Positions 1 through 12,615 of a DNA stretch of 64,000 nt are shown in pieces. Positions within the stretch are counted from its first letter, which is position 1. Each line of letters starts with the position of its first letter. Below the pieces are notes generated by a model. The model worked only from the letters and a program-made list of their open reading frames with translations. It did no database searches and had not been told where the DNA came from. Source of the stretch: Aphelocoma coerulescens. Taxonomy: Eukaryota; Chordata; Aves; Passeriformes; Corvidae. The stretch spans positions 24,323,967 to 24,387,966 of the forward strand of contig NC_091022.1 of assembly GCF_041296385.1 (NCBI RefSeq). Direction: 5' to 3'. The position numbers were made by a program, and so were the translations under genes.

Positions 1-3000
1 TGAAAAGCAAACTGAGCTGGTCCCAGCCAAGAGATTCTCCTGGTGGACTGGTGTCAGTATAACAGAGCTTCTTGCATCTGTGTCCTGCTGGTGCCATTAG
101 CATTGAAAAATACTCTTAATTACATCAGGATCACGCTCCCATGGCCTGCAGATGGATGATCCTAGGGAAGGCTACAGGCACCTTACCTTCTTCAAGGGTC
201 CTGACATTGATTTCTCCTCTGGGAAAGTTGTTGTTACCAAATGCAGGACTTGAGAAATTGGAATCCCTTGTTCCCTGAATGTTTGGGGGCTGGATGGGTC
301 CTTCTGGCTCAGAAAATATTTTTTCCTGAGTTTTGATGTTACTTTGCCAAACAGCTCCAGTGCTGCTCTGAATGCATGGGTGTGTAAATCAGAGAGATGT
401 GGGTAGGAATAAAGGAGTTGAAAGATGAGTGAAATCAATAGAAACACAAGTGTGGTGTAGACAGACCAAAGTCTTTCAATGTGTTACCCTCTTGTTCCAC
501 TTGAGGGTCTGTTGGCTGGGACCTTGTCTAAGACTCCAGAAGTAATGGGAGGAAAAGCTCCTGCCTGATTACAAAAGGATTTGTTCAGCTACCATCACTG
601 TATCTCTGTATTTCTCTGTGTATATCCAAACCCTGCTGCCTGTAATAGGATCTGGCCAAGGGGAGGGTGTTCTGACCCTGAGCAGAGCACACATTCCTCC
701 CCAGAGCACCTGCCTTTCTCTCAGGTCTATTTCTGTCCTCCAGTGTCCTTTCATCCCCACTTCCAGGGGATGCTCTGACTCTGTTTTCTGCTCTTCTTCT
801 TTTTTTTTTTTTTCTTAGTGCTAAATAAGCATTTTACTTTAAAGTGAGAAGACAGGGGTGAGCAGAAAGGTTAAACCAGTGACTCTGGCACCTAGTGAGA
901 AACCCATTCCCATCCACACTGGGGAGTGTATTATTCTGACAGTTGTTCCAGGTCGCTTCACTTCCTCATTCCCTTTGGGGAGCTGGCAATATTATTAGAT
1001 TTGCATCTGGTTTGCAGATGATTTTGCACATCTGGTGCCTGTCTCATAAGGTTCTTCATAGCTCCCAGCTCGCAGCATGACAGGAGGGACTGTGCACTGT
1101 GTGGTGCCACAAAACAATCAGGGGGCTCAGGATCACCAGCTCCAGGCCCTTTCTGCTGTTTGGAGTGCATGACACAGGTAAAGAGAGGACTTGATCCTAA
1201 GCACCAGTCCCACACACAAGCTTAGCTCTAGGCAGTGTATCCAAAAGCTTTTGAGGAGACCTAGGTGTCTCCTGGAAGTTGTGTTTGAGTTCAGACCCCA
1301 CTATCAGCAGGTTTTTGATTTGGGGGCACAAGTTCTGCTGCTTTTTTGGGGGGAGGGGAAATAGGACTTTTGGCAGGGTTTGGGTGACCCAGCTGTTGGG
1401 GAAGGCAAATTCTGGGAAACAGTCCTGGGGAGAGGCCAATGACAAATGACAGCATACAAGAAGTGCCAGGGTGTTCATCTTAGGGGCAGCTGGTGGCATG
1501 TTGGTTCCTGTGCATCATGGGGTCAAATTCATTCTGAAAGCATCTCCCTGGAGCTGACATTAGGGGTGCTCATGAGGTATGGACTGCTGACAGTACATCT
1601 GACCCCTGTCACCTGCCAGAAAGTGGGATGAGCCTGACTGGGGACAGAGCCCTCAGGGAATATCTGTAAGCCCTACCCTGCCTGCTCATGAGGGTGAGGA
1701 AGTGTCACCTGCACCCTGTGCCCATGCCAAGGCTCCATCCTTGTGGGTGTGGGAAGTGCTTCTTGGCTCTGCAGCCGTTGTGCTGGGGCTTGTAGCTGCA
1801 GAAAGACTCTCTTCATGGTCACCAGGCTTTAACAGGGCTGGAGCTTTCCTCCCTTGGCTTCTCAGCTGTTCAGGCCACTGTGGAGATCTGACTCTGTGCT
1901 CTCCTTTTCCCAGCTGACCACTTCAGTACAGGCTGGTGCAGCTGTGGAGCTGCAGCTTTTTCAAGGCAGACTCTCCCCCAGTGTCTCTTCCTTGCACCCA
2001 GTGGCGTTTATTGCTCACAGGCTCTCAGGTCTGAGACTTTGCTCTGATTTTCCTCTCCACAACCCCCCACTGGGTGCTTTCTGGTCCCTCCCCAGCTCAC
2101 TCTGTAATCAGATCAGCTCCCGGCAGGGATCCATGGAGGGACACTCATTCTCAGTGTCTCACTGATTGGGTTTGTTTCAACACAGGCTGATTGTGAAGAG
2201 GTGTTCTCAGGGCTGTGTGGTAGCTCTGCCGCTGGAAAAGGAAACACCCACCCTGCTACTTCAGCAGTTAATCATGGCCCTTTGCTGATGAGCCCTGGCT
2301 CAGCTTTGCACAGAGGTTTTTCTTTGGAGGGTTTTTATTCCAGGTGGTGTGAGTTGGTTTTTTTTGTGTGTGTGTGGTATGTAATCTTCTGTTCCCCCTC
2401 CTGTCTGAGGCTGCAGGAGGAAACAAGAAAAGGGATAAGCATCAACCTGCAGCCAAACAGCTTGGCTTCCATGGTCACATTCCTCCTTTTGGAGGATGTG
2501 GCCCTGGGGCTGACTTACTATTTTCTTGGTTTGTAGTTTGCATTTTGAAATGGCTCTCACCTGGATCAGAACTGGTCACCTTCTTAATGATTCTGTTGCA
2601 GGTTTATTCAGAGCTCATCTGTTGTAAGAGGTTCCAATTATCCAGCTGCATCTTGACTCTGGTCCTCTGCATTTTCTGTGACCAGTCGTACCCCCATCTG
2701 CCATGCAGAGGCACCATGCAGTGACGACAGCAGTGGTGAGGTATGAGCTCAAGCTCCATCTGGGTAGAAGTTTTCTGGCAGGGTGGTTAAGCTCAGGATA
2801 CCACCTCAAGGCTGGAAAATATCTCTTGGTTTTCTCTGTCTTGGGCGCCTTCTTCTTGCACTGGAAACTTTTTTGTCTTGTAGAGGGCTGTAGAAACTCA
2901 GTTTCCTACATTCCCCAAAAGGAGGATGTGTTCATTAAAACAGACTGTGCTCCCTGCTCAGTCTCCAGACAATTGTATTCCCCTCCTGGGCTTTCCTGTT

Positions 3001-6000
3001 GTTTAAGCCAACAGAGTCTAGGCCTTCTCCCAGAGAGCTCAGTCTCCTTTCTGCTGTTTCTATAGCAACATCTTATCCTAAAGGAGCCTGAAATCCCTTT
3101 GTAAACACAGCTTGAGGATATGCCCACAAACACATGCAGGACAGAAGATGGCAGGTGCCCCAGAGCCCAGAGGGGCACCCAAGAGGAAGTCAAGAGTCAT
3201 CTTGTGCCACTCTGGTTTTGCAGGCAGATTGGAGAGATTTATTTTTGCCAGCCCAGCTGGTGTTTTAATAACTCTGCTGCTGTTCTGCACTCACAGGAAA
3301 AAGGTCAGGAGGAGGCCTGTGGTGCCTGTAAGCAGCTGTGGCTCTGGACTACCGGAGGACCTTCATGGCTCACAGCCCTTGGTCTCCTCCTGGCAGCCCT
3401 GCATGTAAGAAAGCCTTGATCCAGCATCCCTGGACAGCAAAGAAGAGATTCCCTTGAATTTAATAGGGATGGCTCACATGTGGCACGAGCAGGGCCCAGC
3501 CTGCTTTGCCTGAGAGATTGTGAATCCAAGCACAATGTGCCATTGGAATGCAAACAGGGTTAATGAACTCAAATATGGTCCTATATTTGTGATGGATCAT
3601 AAATCCTTGTTGCTTCCCCGGTTAAATTCAGCACAGATCACAATTTCTTTGAATACAACTTTGCTGGTGCTCCCCTGCTCCTCAGTGGTCCTGAATCTGG
3701 CTGAGACACTGCCTGACCAGTGTGTGCTGAATGCCCTTGCTCATAGGTACTGTTTGTGATTTGTCTGTGATGGCACACAAAGGCACCGAGGTTGGTGGCA
3801 GTATGAACAGCAGATCAGACAGGTCTGCCCTCAGGGATACAGAGGTTCATCTTGCCTTTGGCCTTACTGGGATCCTTGAGTTCCTCAATGGCCCTATGGA
3901 CTTCAACTGCTCAGGGACATTTTTCTACCCTTACCGGTGGATTTTTGTCCTGAAATTTTCTAGAGGAAATCTCATGGTGTAGAGAGCATGTCTCCTTATC
4001 TCCTGCGTGGCATAGATAAAGGGGTGGCAAAAATTCCACACAAGTGCTCTGAAGAAAAGCTTTCTGGTCCTCCATCACCACTAGGACCAGTAAGCAATGG
4101 ATGGACACCCACGATATGTTTCCAGAATGGGTTTCATGAGGCAGTACAGAGCAATAGATTTTCCCCAGCATGCAGGCATTCCAAGCCATCTGGAAGCTGA
4201 AATAAGTGTTTGATGATGAAAATGTCAGAAAAACACATCTATAGAGGTGTCAAATTCTGCTGTCCCCAGTCAGGCATGGTTGACCACACATGTGAGTAAG
4301 CTGATGGGATCCTTTCAGAGCCACCCAGCCACAATCTCTTCTCAACAGCTTTGCCCTTTGTCCTTGAACACTGACTGTGCTTGACTTTAAGGTGCCAGTG
4401 GTACATCCTTCTGAGGATGTGCTTCTGCCTGTGCCCAGCTCTGTCACAACACCTGTTGTGTGAATGATTCTGAGGATGTGGAAGTCGTGGTTTAGCACTT
4501 AATCAATTCCATTAAAAGGAGCAGAGGAGTTGGGTAGCAGAGGAACACAGAATATTTGTGGTGTCAAAACACAAAACAATTGGCATGAAATTATGCTGAT
4601 TATTCAGGTATTAATTGGAAAAAAGACAAGCTCTGGAGGTGGCTCCGATTGCTAATTCCCCTCCTGAGACAGGCACAGAAAGGTCTTTTGGAGGAAAATC
4701 CACCCCCTGGAAGCCCTCCCTCAGCCTTAGAGAGGGAACATTAATAACACAAACCCAGAGAACTTGTCCTGGGGTTAGTGTGACTGTTTAGACAGGGTGA
4801 GGTGGCAGTGTCTTATCACATGCTTTTTTTCCACTTCCCTTCCCTGGGATACGTCTGTGTGGAAACAAGAAGCTATCTTGTTGACACTTGGGCATCAGCC
4901 CAGACATCGTCACCATCTGTTCCACCCTGGAATGGGGTTGGGAGTCTTCGCAGATGGGGGCTGAGAGCTGATGGTTAGACATAAAGCAAGAGCTGTCACC
5001 TCTGCAGGTGAAAAGATCGTCCTCATGCTAGACTGAAGCATCAACCCTTGCCAGGCAGCCCTCGCTGCAGGGAGCCTTGTTTGTTCGTAAGATCTCTGCC
5101 AGCTGTGAGGTGCTGGGAGGGGAGCAAAGTGGAGAAGACACGGTTGTTGCTGGGAGACAGGGAAAATGACAGCGGTAAAAGTCACTTCCCTGGTTTGTTG
5201 GTATTGTTGTGCTTTCTTTCCCCCTTGCAGAGACTTGTGACTCTCTGTACTTGTGAAGAACAGACTCTGAAAGCCAAAACACAGGAGAGAGAATGGTGTG
5301 AAAATCCTGACCTTAAAGGGAGTGTGATTGTTTCGGTGACTTCATTTGTTTTGCTGCTTTACTCTGAGGGTGTGCTGCTGTGCAGCTTAGACCCTGGAGA
5401 GATTTAACCTGGCCAGAAGTTCAGCTCAGTTTTAAGCCCTTGGTATAGATTGATCCTTAGTTCCCACTCCTTCTTCTTTATAGTTGCCTATTGCCAGTCC
5501 AAACAGCCTGGTGCTGAGACCTGCTTCACCCCAGAGCTGATTTAGGCCCTTGGGGTTTCTCGCCATGAGGAAGATGGTCAACCCTTGATCAGTGTTGTTT
5601 GTGCACAACACTCACCAATTTGGTGTGGGTCAGGGATTAAACTGCTGGGCAGGGTGAAATTGTTCCTTCCTGCCACCACTGAGGGGACAGGGGAACCTCA
5701 ATCATGGCAGCAACAACTGAGACTTTACTAGAGAAAGGGCAGTTGTGGAGGCCTTGATCTGCCTCACACAGACTGACATCAGGGCAACCTTGCTTTCAAC
5801 AAACAGCATGTAAAGGAGCAATGCCCCTCTGCCTACTAAAACAGATTATTTGCCTCAGTAATGAAAGAAGAAAATGTGAGCAAGAACAAACTGCTCAAGA
5901 CCTGCTGTTTAGCCTGTGCACATGCTAAACAGAGTGAGAAGCCTGGTCACAGCAGTGTGGGAGTGGGCACAAGTGACAGACCAAAACGTGTGAGCTCCAG

Positions 6001-9000
6001 GTAATGGATGGAGAGCTCTCCCTACTCCTCAGGGGGTGTGAGGAGCGAGGACTCTTGGCTGAATTGTGCCCATGGCTTGGACTGAATTCGGCTTTCCATG
6101 GGAAACCCTCCCTGTCCTTGCCAGCCTGGCTGCTTGCCTGGGTCAGTGTCTGGGTGATGGATTGTGCTTTGGATGTCACCCAGGCAACAGAACCTTGGTG
6201 CTGTGCTCCTGGACACACGGCATTGCCTGTGGTTGTGCATGGAGACTCTTATTCCCTGCTCTTCCCTGTGGCTCTTGAAGGGCATGGGCAGCTCTGACCT
6301 CCCTGGAGGAAAGTTAATGTGCCTTTTGCTTCCCTGAGCAGCCTACGGAAAACCAACAGTCCTAGGGACAATTATTTGAAGAATATGGAGGGATGAAATG
6401 GAAAGCCTTTGAGAGCCAGTGCCCAAACAGGTGTGACTGGGACGCGTGGTGTTAGCAGCAGGGCTGAGCTGTGTGTGTTGGAGGAATGACCATGAAGAGG
6501 GATGGTCGATTGCTCAAACCAGCTCTGGGTCCCTTGAGAGGAGCCCTGTGCAGCTGCAGAGTTTGGGCTGGAGTGTCCAGTTATCCCTGTCCAGCCAGCC
6601 CAGCCTGGAGGGCCTGGAAACCCCTCAGGAGTCTCTCTGGGACATGGGATGTGTCAGTGCTTATATCAAACCAAGGCTTTGGGAACTGCCTGCTGGCAGT
6701 CCTGTGACATGACAAATGGGGACAAAGAGCTCAGACCCAGCCTCCCCTGGGTCCTGTAGCTTGGTGCTGGCTCCATCCCGGACCAGGGAACCAACGAGGG
6801 CTTAAAAAAGCCCACACCCTGTCTTTGTGTTTCCCTGCAGTCTAAAAGGTATGAGGTGGGGATTGCACGCTTTCCCAGGGTGCTCTCTCGGGTCTGGTAA
6901 GATGCTGATCTGTCCCCACGGGCTGTCCAGCTGGGTGTTCACTGGGGCTCTGCCTGTCCCTCTGCCTGTTTGGTGGCATGTGCACAGACTGAGGCTTCTG
7001 GCAGCCTCCACCTCTTGAGCCCTGTGGGTTGAAATAAGCTGACCAATTAAGGAGTTACGAGGCTGGGCTGACCCACTGATGGGTACATGTGGTGTTCTGT
7101 TGCCTTTCTTCAGAAAACTAGGTTAATAACAGTAATAAGCCTTCAGCTTTGCTGCTCTGGTGAGGTATCAGCATGCTGTCAGGCTCTGGTGGTAAAACAC
7201 TTCAATCCAAGTGAGCAGAAGGTGATGGGCCTGTGGAGAGACATACGTTCCTGCTCTATTATTTTTATTGCTCTTAATAGCAGTGTTTTTCAAAGCCCTC
7301 CATTTCCTGATCACACCTTTAAGAGACAAAAGCCAGTCTCCATGGAGGGGGAAGGCAGGAGGAGAGACCTGGAGGATGCAGGCACAGGCACAGCCTCTCA
7401 AGCAGTGGCTGTTTAGGCCCTGTGACTGTGGGCAGAGCGGGGTGTGCTGTGGAGATCTCAGTGTTCCCTAGAAACCACTTGCTTTGTTCTTCACCCTCCC
7501 TGGCTGCTCTGAGCAGGGTGTGCTGCGGGAGCCCTGCCATGCTTGATACCCCATCTGTGTCCAAGCTGCCTGGAAGAGCACTCGGCTCTCAGCAGGGCAG
7601 CCATGGCCCATCTGGACTGATTCACAGGCAGAAGGAGCACCTGGGCTGGTTTCTTTGCTGTCCTCCCCAGAGCCATCGTTGACACCTCTCTCTGGAAGCA
7701 CCAAGATCTTGGGAGCCAGCTTCAGCTCAGCTGGCATCATAGATCTGGAGGGAGAGAGGGTGCATTTAACCCCTGCTAACCCCAGCTCCTAATCAAAGCA
7801 GGAATGCAGGGTGCAGCCCCTCGCAGCAGTCCGATGGAATAGGATGCCTCTAAAATTGTATCTTTTGCTGAGAGTTGACAAATTTCTCCCTGTCAGGGGT
7901 GACCAAATGATTTGGCTGAGCCAGGGGCTGGGGTCCCTCACTGTAGTGTCACTCCAACAGTCACTGATACACAGACTGTGGCCCATGGGCTGTCACCTGG
8001 GTAGGGTGGCAATCTGCTCTGTGCTCAGAAATCCTCAGAAGCTGCAAAATCAGAGATACCTGGAGAGATCAGAAGGAATCTGTAATGCCAGTGCTGAGAC
8101 TTTCGGCATGACAACGTCCACTTCTAAGAATCAGAAAAAAATGTCCCCCTGAGATGGCAGTGGGGAGTGCACCTGGCCCTGGGCTGGTGATGAATTGCAA
8201 ATCACTGGTGTTTTTTAACAGGACAGCTTCTTGCTCTTCTCTCCACCCGCAGGAAGAGATATCTCTCCTGCAGATCAGAACAAAATAGATTGAAGTAACA
8301 GTTCAGATGAAGGAACCTGTCCACCCAGGGAACCCTGCAAATTGCTCTGCCATCTCCCTGGGAGAACAGAGGGATACACATGTATTTGCTCTCCATTTCC
8401 AAAGAAAATGTGATGCAGTGAGGTTTGGAGGCAGAGAGATGGAGTTCAGAAGCGCCCTGCCTGTGTGGGTGGAAGCACTGACAACCAGGACACCTCCAGT
8501 CTAATAGAAAATGCTACCTGATGGATGCATTTAATGACAAGGAAATCTGGGGTTTCAGTGCCTGACAATCAAATGTGTATGTGTGTGTATGGATGGAGGC
8601 TGCTGAGCGGAGTCCTGATCCAGCAGCTCCTGTGTGCAGGTGAAAGCAGGATCTGCTGGGGGTTTAAAGCTAAGCCATGCCTAAGTAATGGTTTGAGCTG
8701 AACTGACTAAGTGGGGGAAATGGTCTAGCTTTCCCCAATAAATTCAGGACACTTCCTTTCAGATTCATTAGTGGAGGCGTCCCTGCCCATCCCAAGCCCG
8801 CTTTTATTTGCAGCACAGCCCCAGGGCAGTGCTGTGCCTGGGCCAAGCTGTCTTAGCCCAAAATGCAGCATGATCTATGTGACCTTTCCAACCTTCATGG
8901 CCCACAGCCAGGGCGTTTCACTCTTTTTTTTCCTGCTGGCCAATGCAAAAATGACCGTCCTTTGCTCTGCAAAATGCTCGGAACACCAGCAGGAAGAAAG

Positions 9001-10139
9001 AAACCAGTTTTGTCTGAATGGAGCGAAGAGGAAAGGGAGAATTGAAAGGACATGTCCCTGGCAGTCTGTGAGCTGGGTTGGTTTCAGTGATCAAAGGTGA
9101 CATTAGAGCAGTGCTGGGAGAGGAGCTGCTTTAAATAAGTGGGTTTCATCTTAATTGCATCTTTCTAAAGCCAGTGTAGCTGTTGTGCAATGAAACCTTT
9201 CTGAGCCAGAGCCTGATTGAGAGGATGGAACAAAGGAAGAAAGAGAAGGAGAAGAGCATGGCCCATGTCCCCAGCTTTTGGTGAGGAGGGCTGGAGGAGG
9301 CTGAGATTTGCCAGAGTGCAGTGGTGTGTGTGTCTCTGGCACTCTGCTGTTCTGGGGTCTTGGCGTTGAGATCTCCTTGGGGACAGCTGTCAGGATGACA
9401 GACCCAAAAGGAAGAGCAGTAGCTTATTCAGGAAGTCTCCAGAGACTGCAGGTAGCCCAGGGGGATTTCTGTCCCATGTCACAGTTGTGAAGGGGGTGGG
9501 ATGAGATCAATGGTGACTCTTCTGCCTGCCCAGGGCCTGACTCATGGAGCTGCCACATCCATAGGAACATGGAAAGGAATTTGAACCAGCCTCTGCTGGC
9601 TCTACCACTGAGGGTCCCTGCTACCTCCACCTGAGGGGTCAGGTCCCTCAGTGTCCAAAATTCCCTGTCTGAGAGTCAGAGGCACAGCTCTGTGGCGATC
9701 AATCCACAGCCTGAAAGAGGCTCATATCTGCTGGGATGAGATTTGCTTGCCAGATCCCAGCTGTGCCCTGGAGAGCCCTTCCCCATCTGGGAGCAAAACC
9801 AGGTGGGGACAACAGAGCTGAGGATCTTTGACATCCCCAGTTGAGGGAGTTGGCCATACACCATGGGGCTGGTGTTTTATCAGCTGAAGCCAAGCAACCC
9901 TAATGAGCAGCTGATTAGTATAATCACAGCTTCACCTCTTCATCAGGAATGGAGCACTTCCTAATCAGCCACAGGAGGGGCCCTGAGAGGGGTCCAAGGT
10001 CGAGGAATTTGAAAAATAACTCAGCAGGCAGGAAGGGGACACTGGTCTTTGCAGGTGCTGGACACAGCTCCATTTCTTTTTGTTGTTGTTGTTGTTTAGG
10101 TACCCTTTAGGTTTGGCAGCAGCCTGAGAGCATTTGATC
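1..10139. other. Gene-poor region, no supported gene
   Basis: No open reading frame here shows a recognisable domain, and no set of frames joins through plausible splice sites into a known protein. Visible structure is limited to simple sequence: an oligo-T run near 800-815, a T-run with GT repeats near 2358-2375, and a short TG-rich stretch near 8575-8595. Single short exons or a non-coding RNA could be missed without transcript data. Confidence 0.6.
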
Positions 10140-10897
10140 AGAGAGCACCTCTGCTCGTTGATCAATGGCTCAGAGTCATGACAGACATCAGTGACAAGTG
10201 GTGTCCCCCAGGGGTCAGTGTTATTTAATACCTTCATTAATGACACAGATGAAGGGGTTGAGTGCACCCTCAGCAAGTTTGCAGATGACACCAAGCTGAG
10301 TGGTGCGGGTGACACACCTGAAGGATGGGATGCCATGCACAGGGACCATGGGAATCTCATGAGGTTTAGCAAGACCACGTGCAAGGTGCTGCATGTGGGT
10401 TGGGGCAACCCCTGGTATCAATCCAGGCTGGGGGATGGACAGATTGAGAGCAACCCTGCTGAGAAAGGTTTGGGGGTGTTGATGGATGAAAACCTCTGCT
10501 ATGAGGAAAGGCTGAGAGAATTGGGGTTCTTCAGCCCGGAGAAGGCTTCAGGGTGACCTAATTGTGGCCTTTCAGTACCTGAAGGGATCCTACAAGGAAG
10601 ATGGAGAGGGACTATTTACAAGGGTCTGTAGTGACAGGACAAGGGGGAATGGCTTCAAACTGCCAGAGTAGGTTTAGATTGGATATTAAGAAGTTCTTTA
10701 CTGTGAGGGTGGGGAGGCGCTGGAACAGGCTGCCCAGAGAAGTTGTGGATTCCCCATCCCTGGAAGTGTTCAAGGCTGAGCTGGATGGGGCTCTGAGCAA
10801 CCTGGGCTAGTGGAAGGTGTCCCTGCCCACGGCATGGGAGTTTGAACTGGATGATTTTTAAGGTCCCTTCTAATCCCAACTATTCAATGATTTCATG
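10140..10897 (+). mobile_element. CR1 LINE fragment, internally deleted, with 3' tail
   Basis: The forward frame from 10191 reads a CR1 reverse-transcriptase segment including [29 protein letters not shown] and a LHVGWGNP block. It then jumps to the [15 protein letters not shown] block close to the C-terminus, so roughly 90 codons found in full CR1 elements are missing. Downstream come the RFRLDIKKFFTVRVGRRWNRLP and SLEVFKAELDGALSNL segments, followed by the CR1 3' untranslated tail that ends in the degenerate ATTC(T)ATG-type terminal repeat near 10885-10897. Frameshifts and stops separate the blocks, so it cannot encode an active protein. It is a 5'-truncated dead copy typical of avian CR1. 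Confidence 0.9.
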
Positions 10898-10984
10898 CTT
10901 TTTGCTCAAGATGTGTCTGTAGTCAGAAATGGGAAAAGCTTTGCCTGCTGCAGGAATGCAGCTGTCCTAGGGAGCAGCATGGCA

Positions 10985-11090
10985 TTTCACATCACCAAGA
11001 AGTGCTCAAGAATTGCCTCAGGGTTCAAGCCACAGCACAGACTGTGCAGTCTCTGTGTGCCTCAGTTTCCCCACTGGAATTGACTGCTCC
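10985..11090 (+). repeat. Possible MIR/L2-type 3' end relic
   Basis: The stretch contains GTGCCTCAGTTTCCCCA at about 11058-11074, the signature shared by the 3' ends of ancient MIR and L2 elements, preceded by a GGTTCAAGCC segment at about 11021-11030. The rest is too diverged to assign by eye. It could equally be a chance match. Confidence 0.35.
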
Positions 11091-12537
11091 TAGAAGCTGC
11101 CCAGAAAGTGCCCCTTCAGTTGAAACCACCAGACCTCCCACCCCTTGTAGCTGCTGCCCTGGGGGGAACCCTCAACTGTGAGGCCCCTACACTGTGCTCT
11201 GGGTCTTTTGTGCCAAAGCTCAGCTGAGAGGGAAGGACTGAGCCTTCTTCCCTAAGGAAAGCTTCTGATGTCTTCACCCTTGCACAGAGGCATCTACTCT
11301 GCCCTCTGCTTTTACCTGCCTTTGGGTTTCAAGCCCACTTCTCCTGTGCTCTCCCTCTCCTCAGCCCCACACGGTGCCAGCCTGGCTGTGCCGCCGCGGG
11401 AGGACGGGGACGGTTGCATAAGCCACTGTCTGTCCTCCAGCCCGCTCCTGCATCGGCATTCATGCTGCACAGCCCCTATTATTGGGCTTGCAAATGACAC
11501 TAATTTCCCTTCCCAAGCCCTCCCTATAATTTAGCAGCAATGTCCTGTACTCAGATATTATTAGCTGTGTCTTACGTGAACAGTTGCCCTCTTTCTGTTG
11601 GTGGGGGGAGATAATGAATTTGATAGGGACGGCAGACCCACACCAAGAGCCTTTGTCTTTATTTTTTAATTGACCTGGCTGGCTGGGTTGGAATGGCATT
11701 ACACAGGCTCTGCTTCAGCCAGCCTCATTCCTCCTCAGCTGTCACCGTCAGCCCAGAGGGGATCCCCAGACCTCTGCACTACAGGAGCAGGATGTCTCAC
11801 GAAGCGGCCAGCAAAGGCAGTGGGCAGAGGGCTTTCTAAGCTCCAGGTAGCTGTGATCTATTTCAAGTCCTTTCACTCCTTGAGAGGCTCAAAGCCACCC
11901 AGCTCTTTTGTTATACCCCATTCCTTTAAGATTTCATTGTGCTGGGTTGGATACAAGGTGACCTTGAACCTTAGGCACACTGCACATTCATCTGAGTGTG
12001 TTTTGTCAAGAGCAGAGAGAAGAAGGAGCCGTGAAAAGATGAGCTCCAGATATGCTGACCTGCCCCAAGCCAGGGCCATCCATGCTGTGAGTAGCTCAGC
12101 CCACGCTGCGCTGCCTTCCTGTCCTTTCCTGCCCATGCCTCTTCTCCAGGGAAAGCACCCTTTCAAGTCCATGATGCTATACAGGGAATTTCTGGTGGTT
12201 CCACAGCCATGTAATAATCCATAGCTTGGCCTCCAGTTCCTCCTGCTCCATCACAGATCAGACATATGTGAACAGATAAATGCAGTCAGTGTCCCCACTT
12301 TCCAAGCAACACTTTGTCCTTGCCCCAGCAAGAAATAAGGTGGCCATGAGAGGTTTCTACTCCAGCAGAGCAGTCACTAGGATGCTTCTCTAGTTCCCAT
12401 CAAGGAAAATAACCTCCAACCAGCAGGCATGAGGAAGCAGGATTGTCTCCCGCAGTCACAGGATGCCCAGGTGTGGGGTCTATATCCCAGGCTGCTGTAG
12501 TCCTCTTTCATCTGCTTCTGAGCATACTTGGAGACCA

Positions 12538-12615
12538 TATAACCATAGAACATCCTGAGTTGAAAGGGACCCACAAAAATCACCAAAGTCCAACTGCTGG
12601 CCCTGCAACGGTTTT
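12538..12615 (-). mobile_element. CR1 3'-end fragment
   Basis: Read on the reverse strand, the stretch matches the 3' end of CR1: a run resembling GGTCCCTTTCAACTC followed by a degenerate CTATGGTT end. About 75 bp remain, with no coding part. It sits inside a long reverse frame that should therefore not be read as a gene. Confidence 0.65.

Noticed and set aside
11021..11035. GGTTCAAGCC as a possible tRNA T-loop
   Set aside because: No acceptor stem, D-arm or anticodon arm can be folded around it; better explained as part of an old SINE-like relic.
11670..12224. 184-residue forward frame
   Set aside because: No recognisable motif and low-complexity composition.
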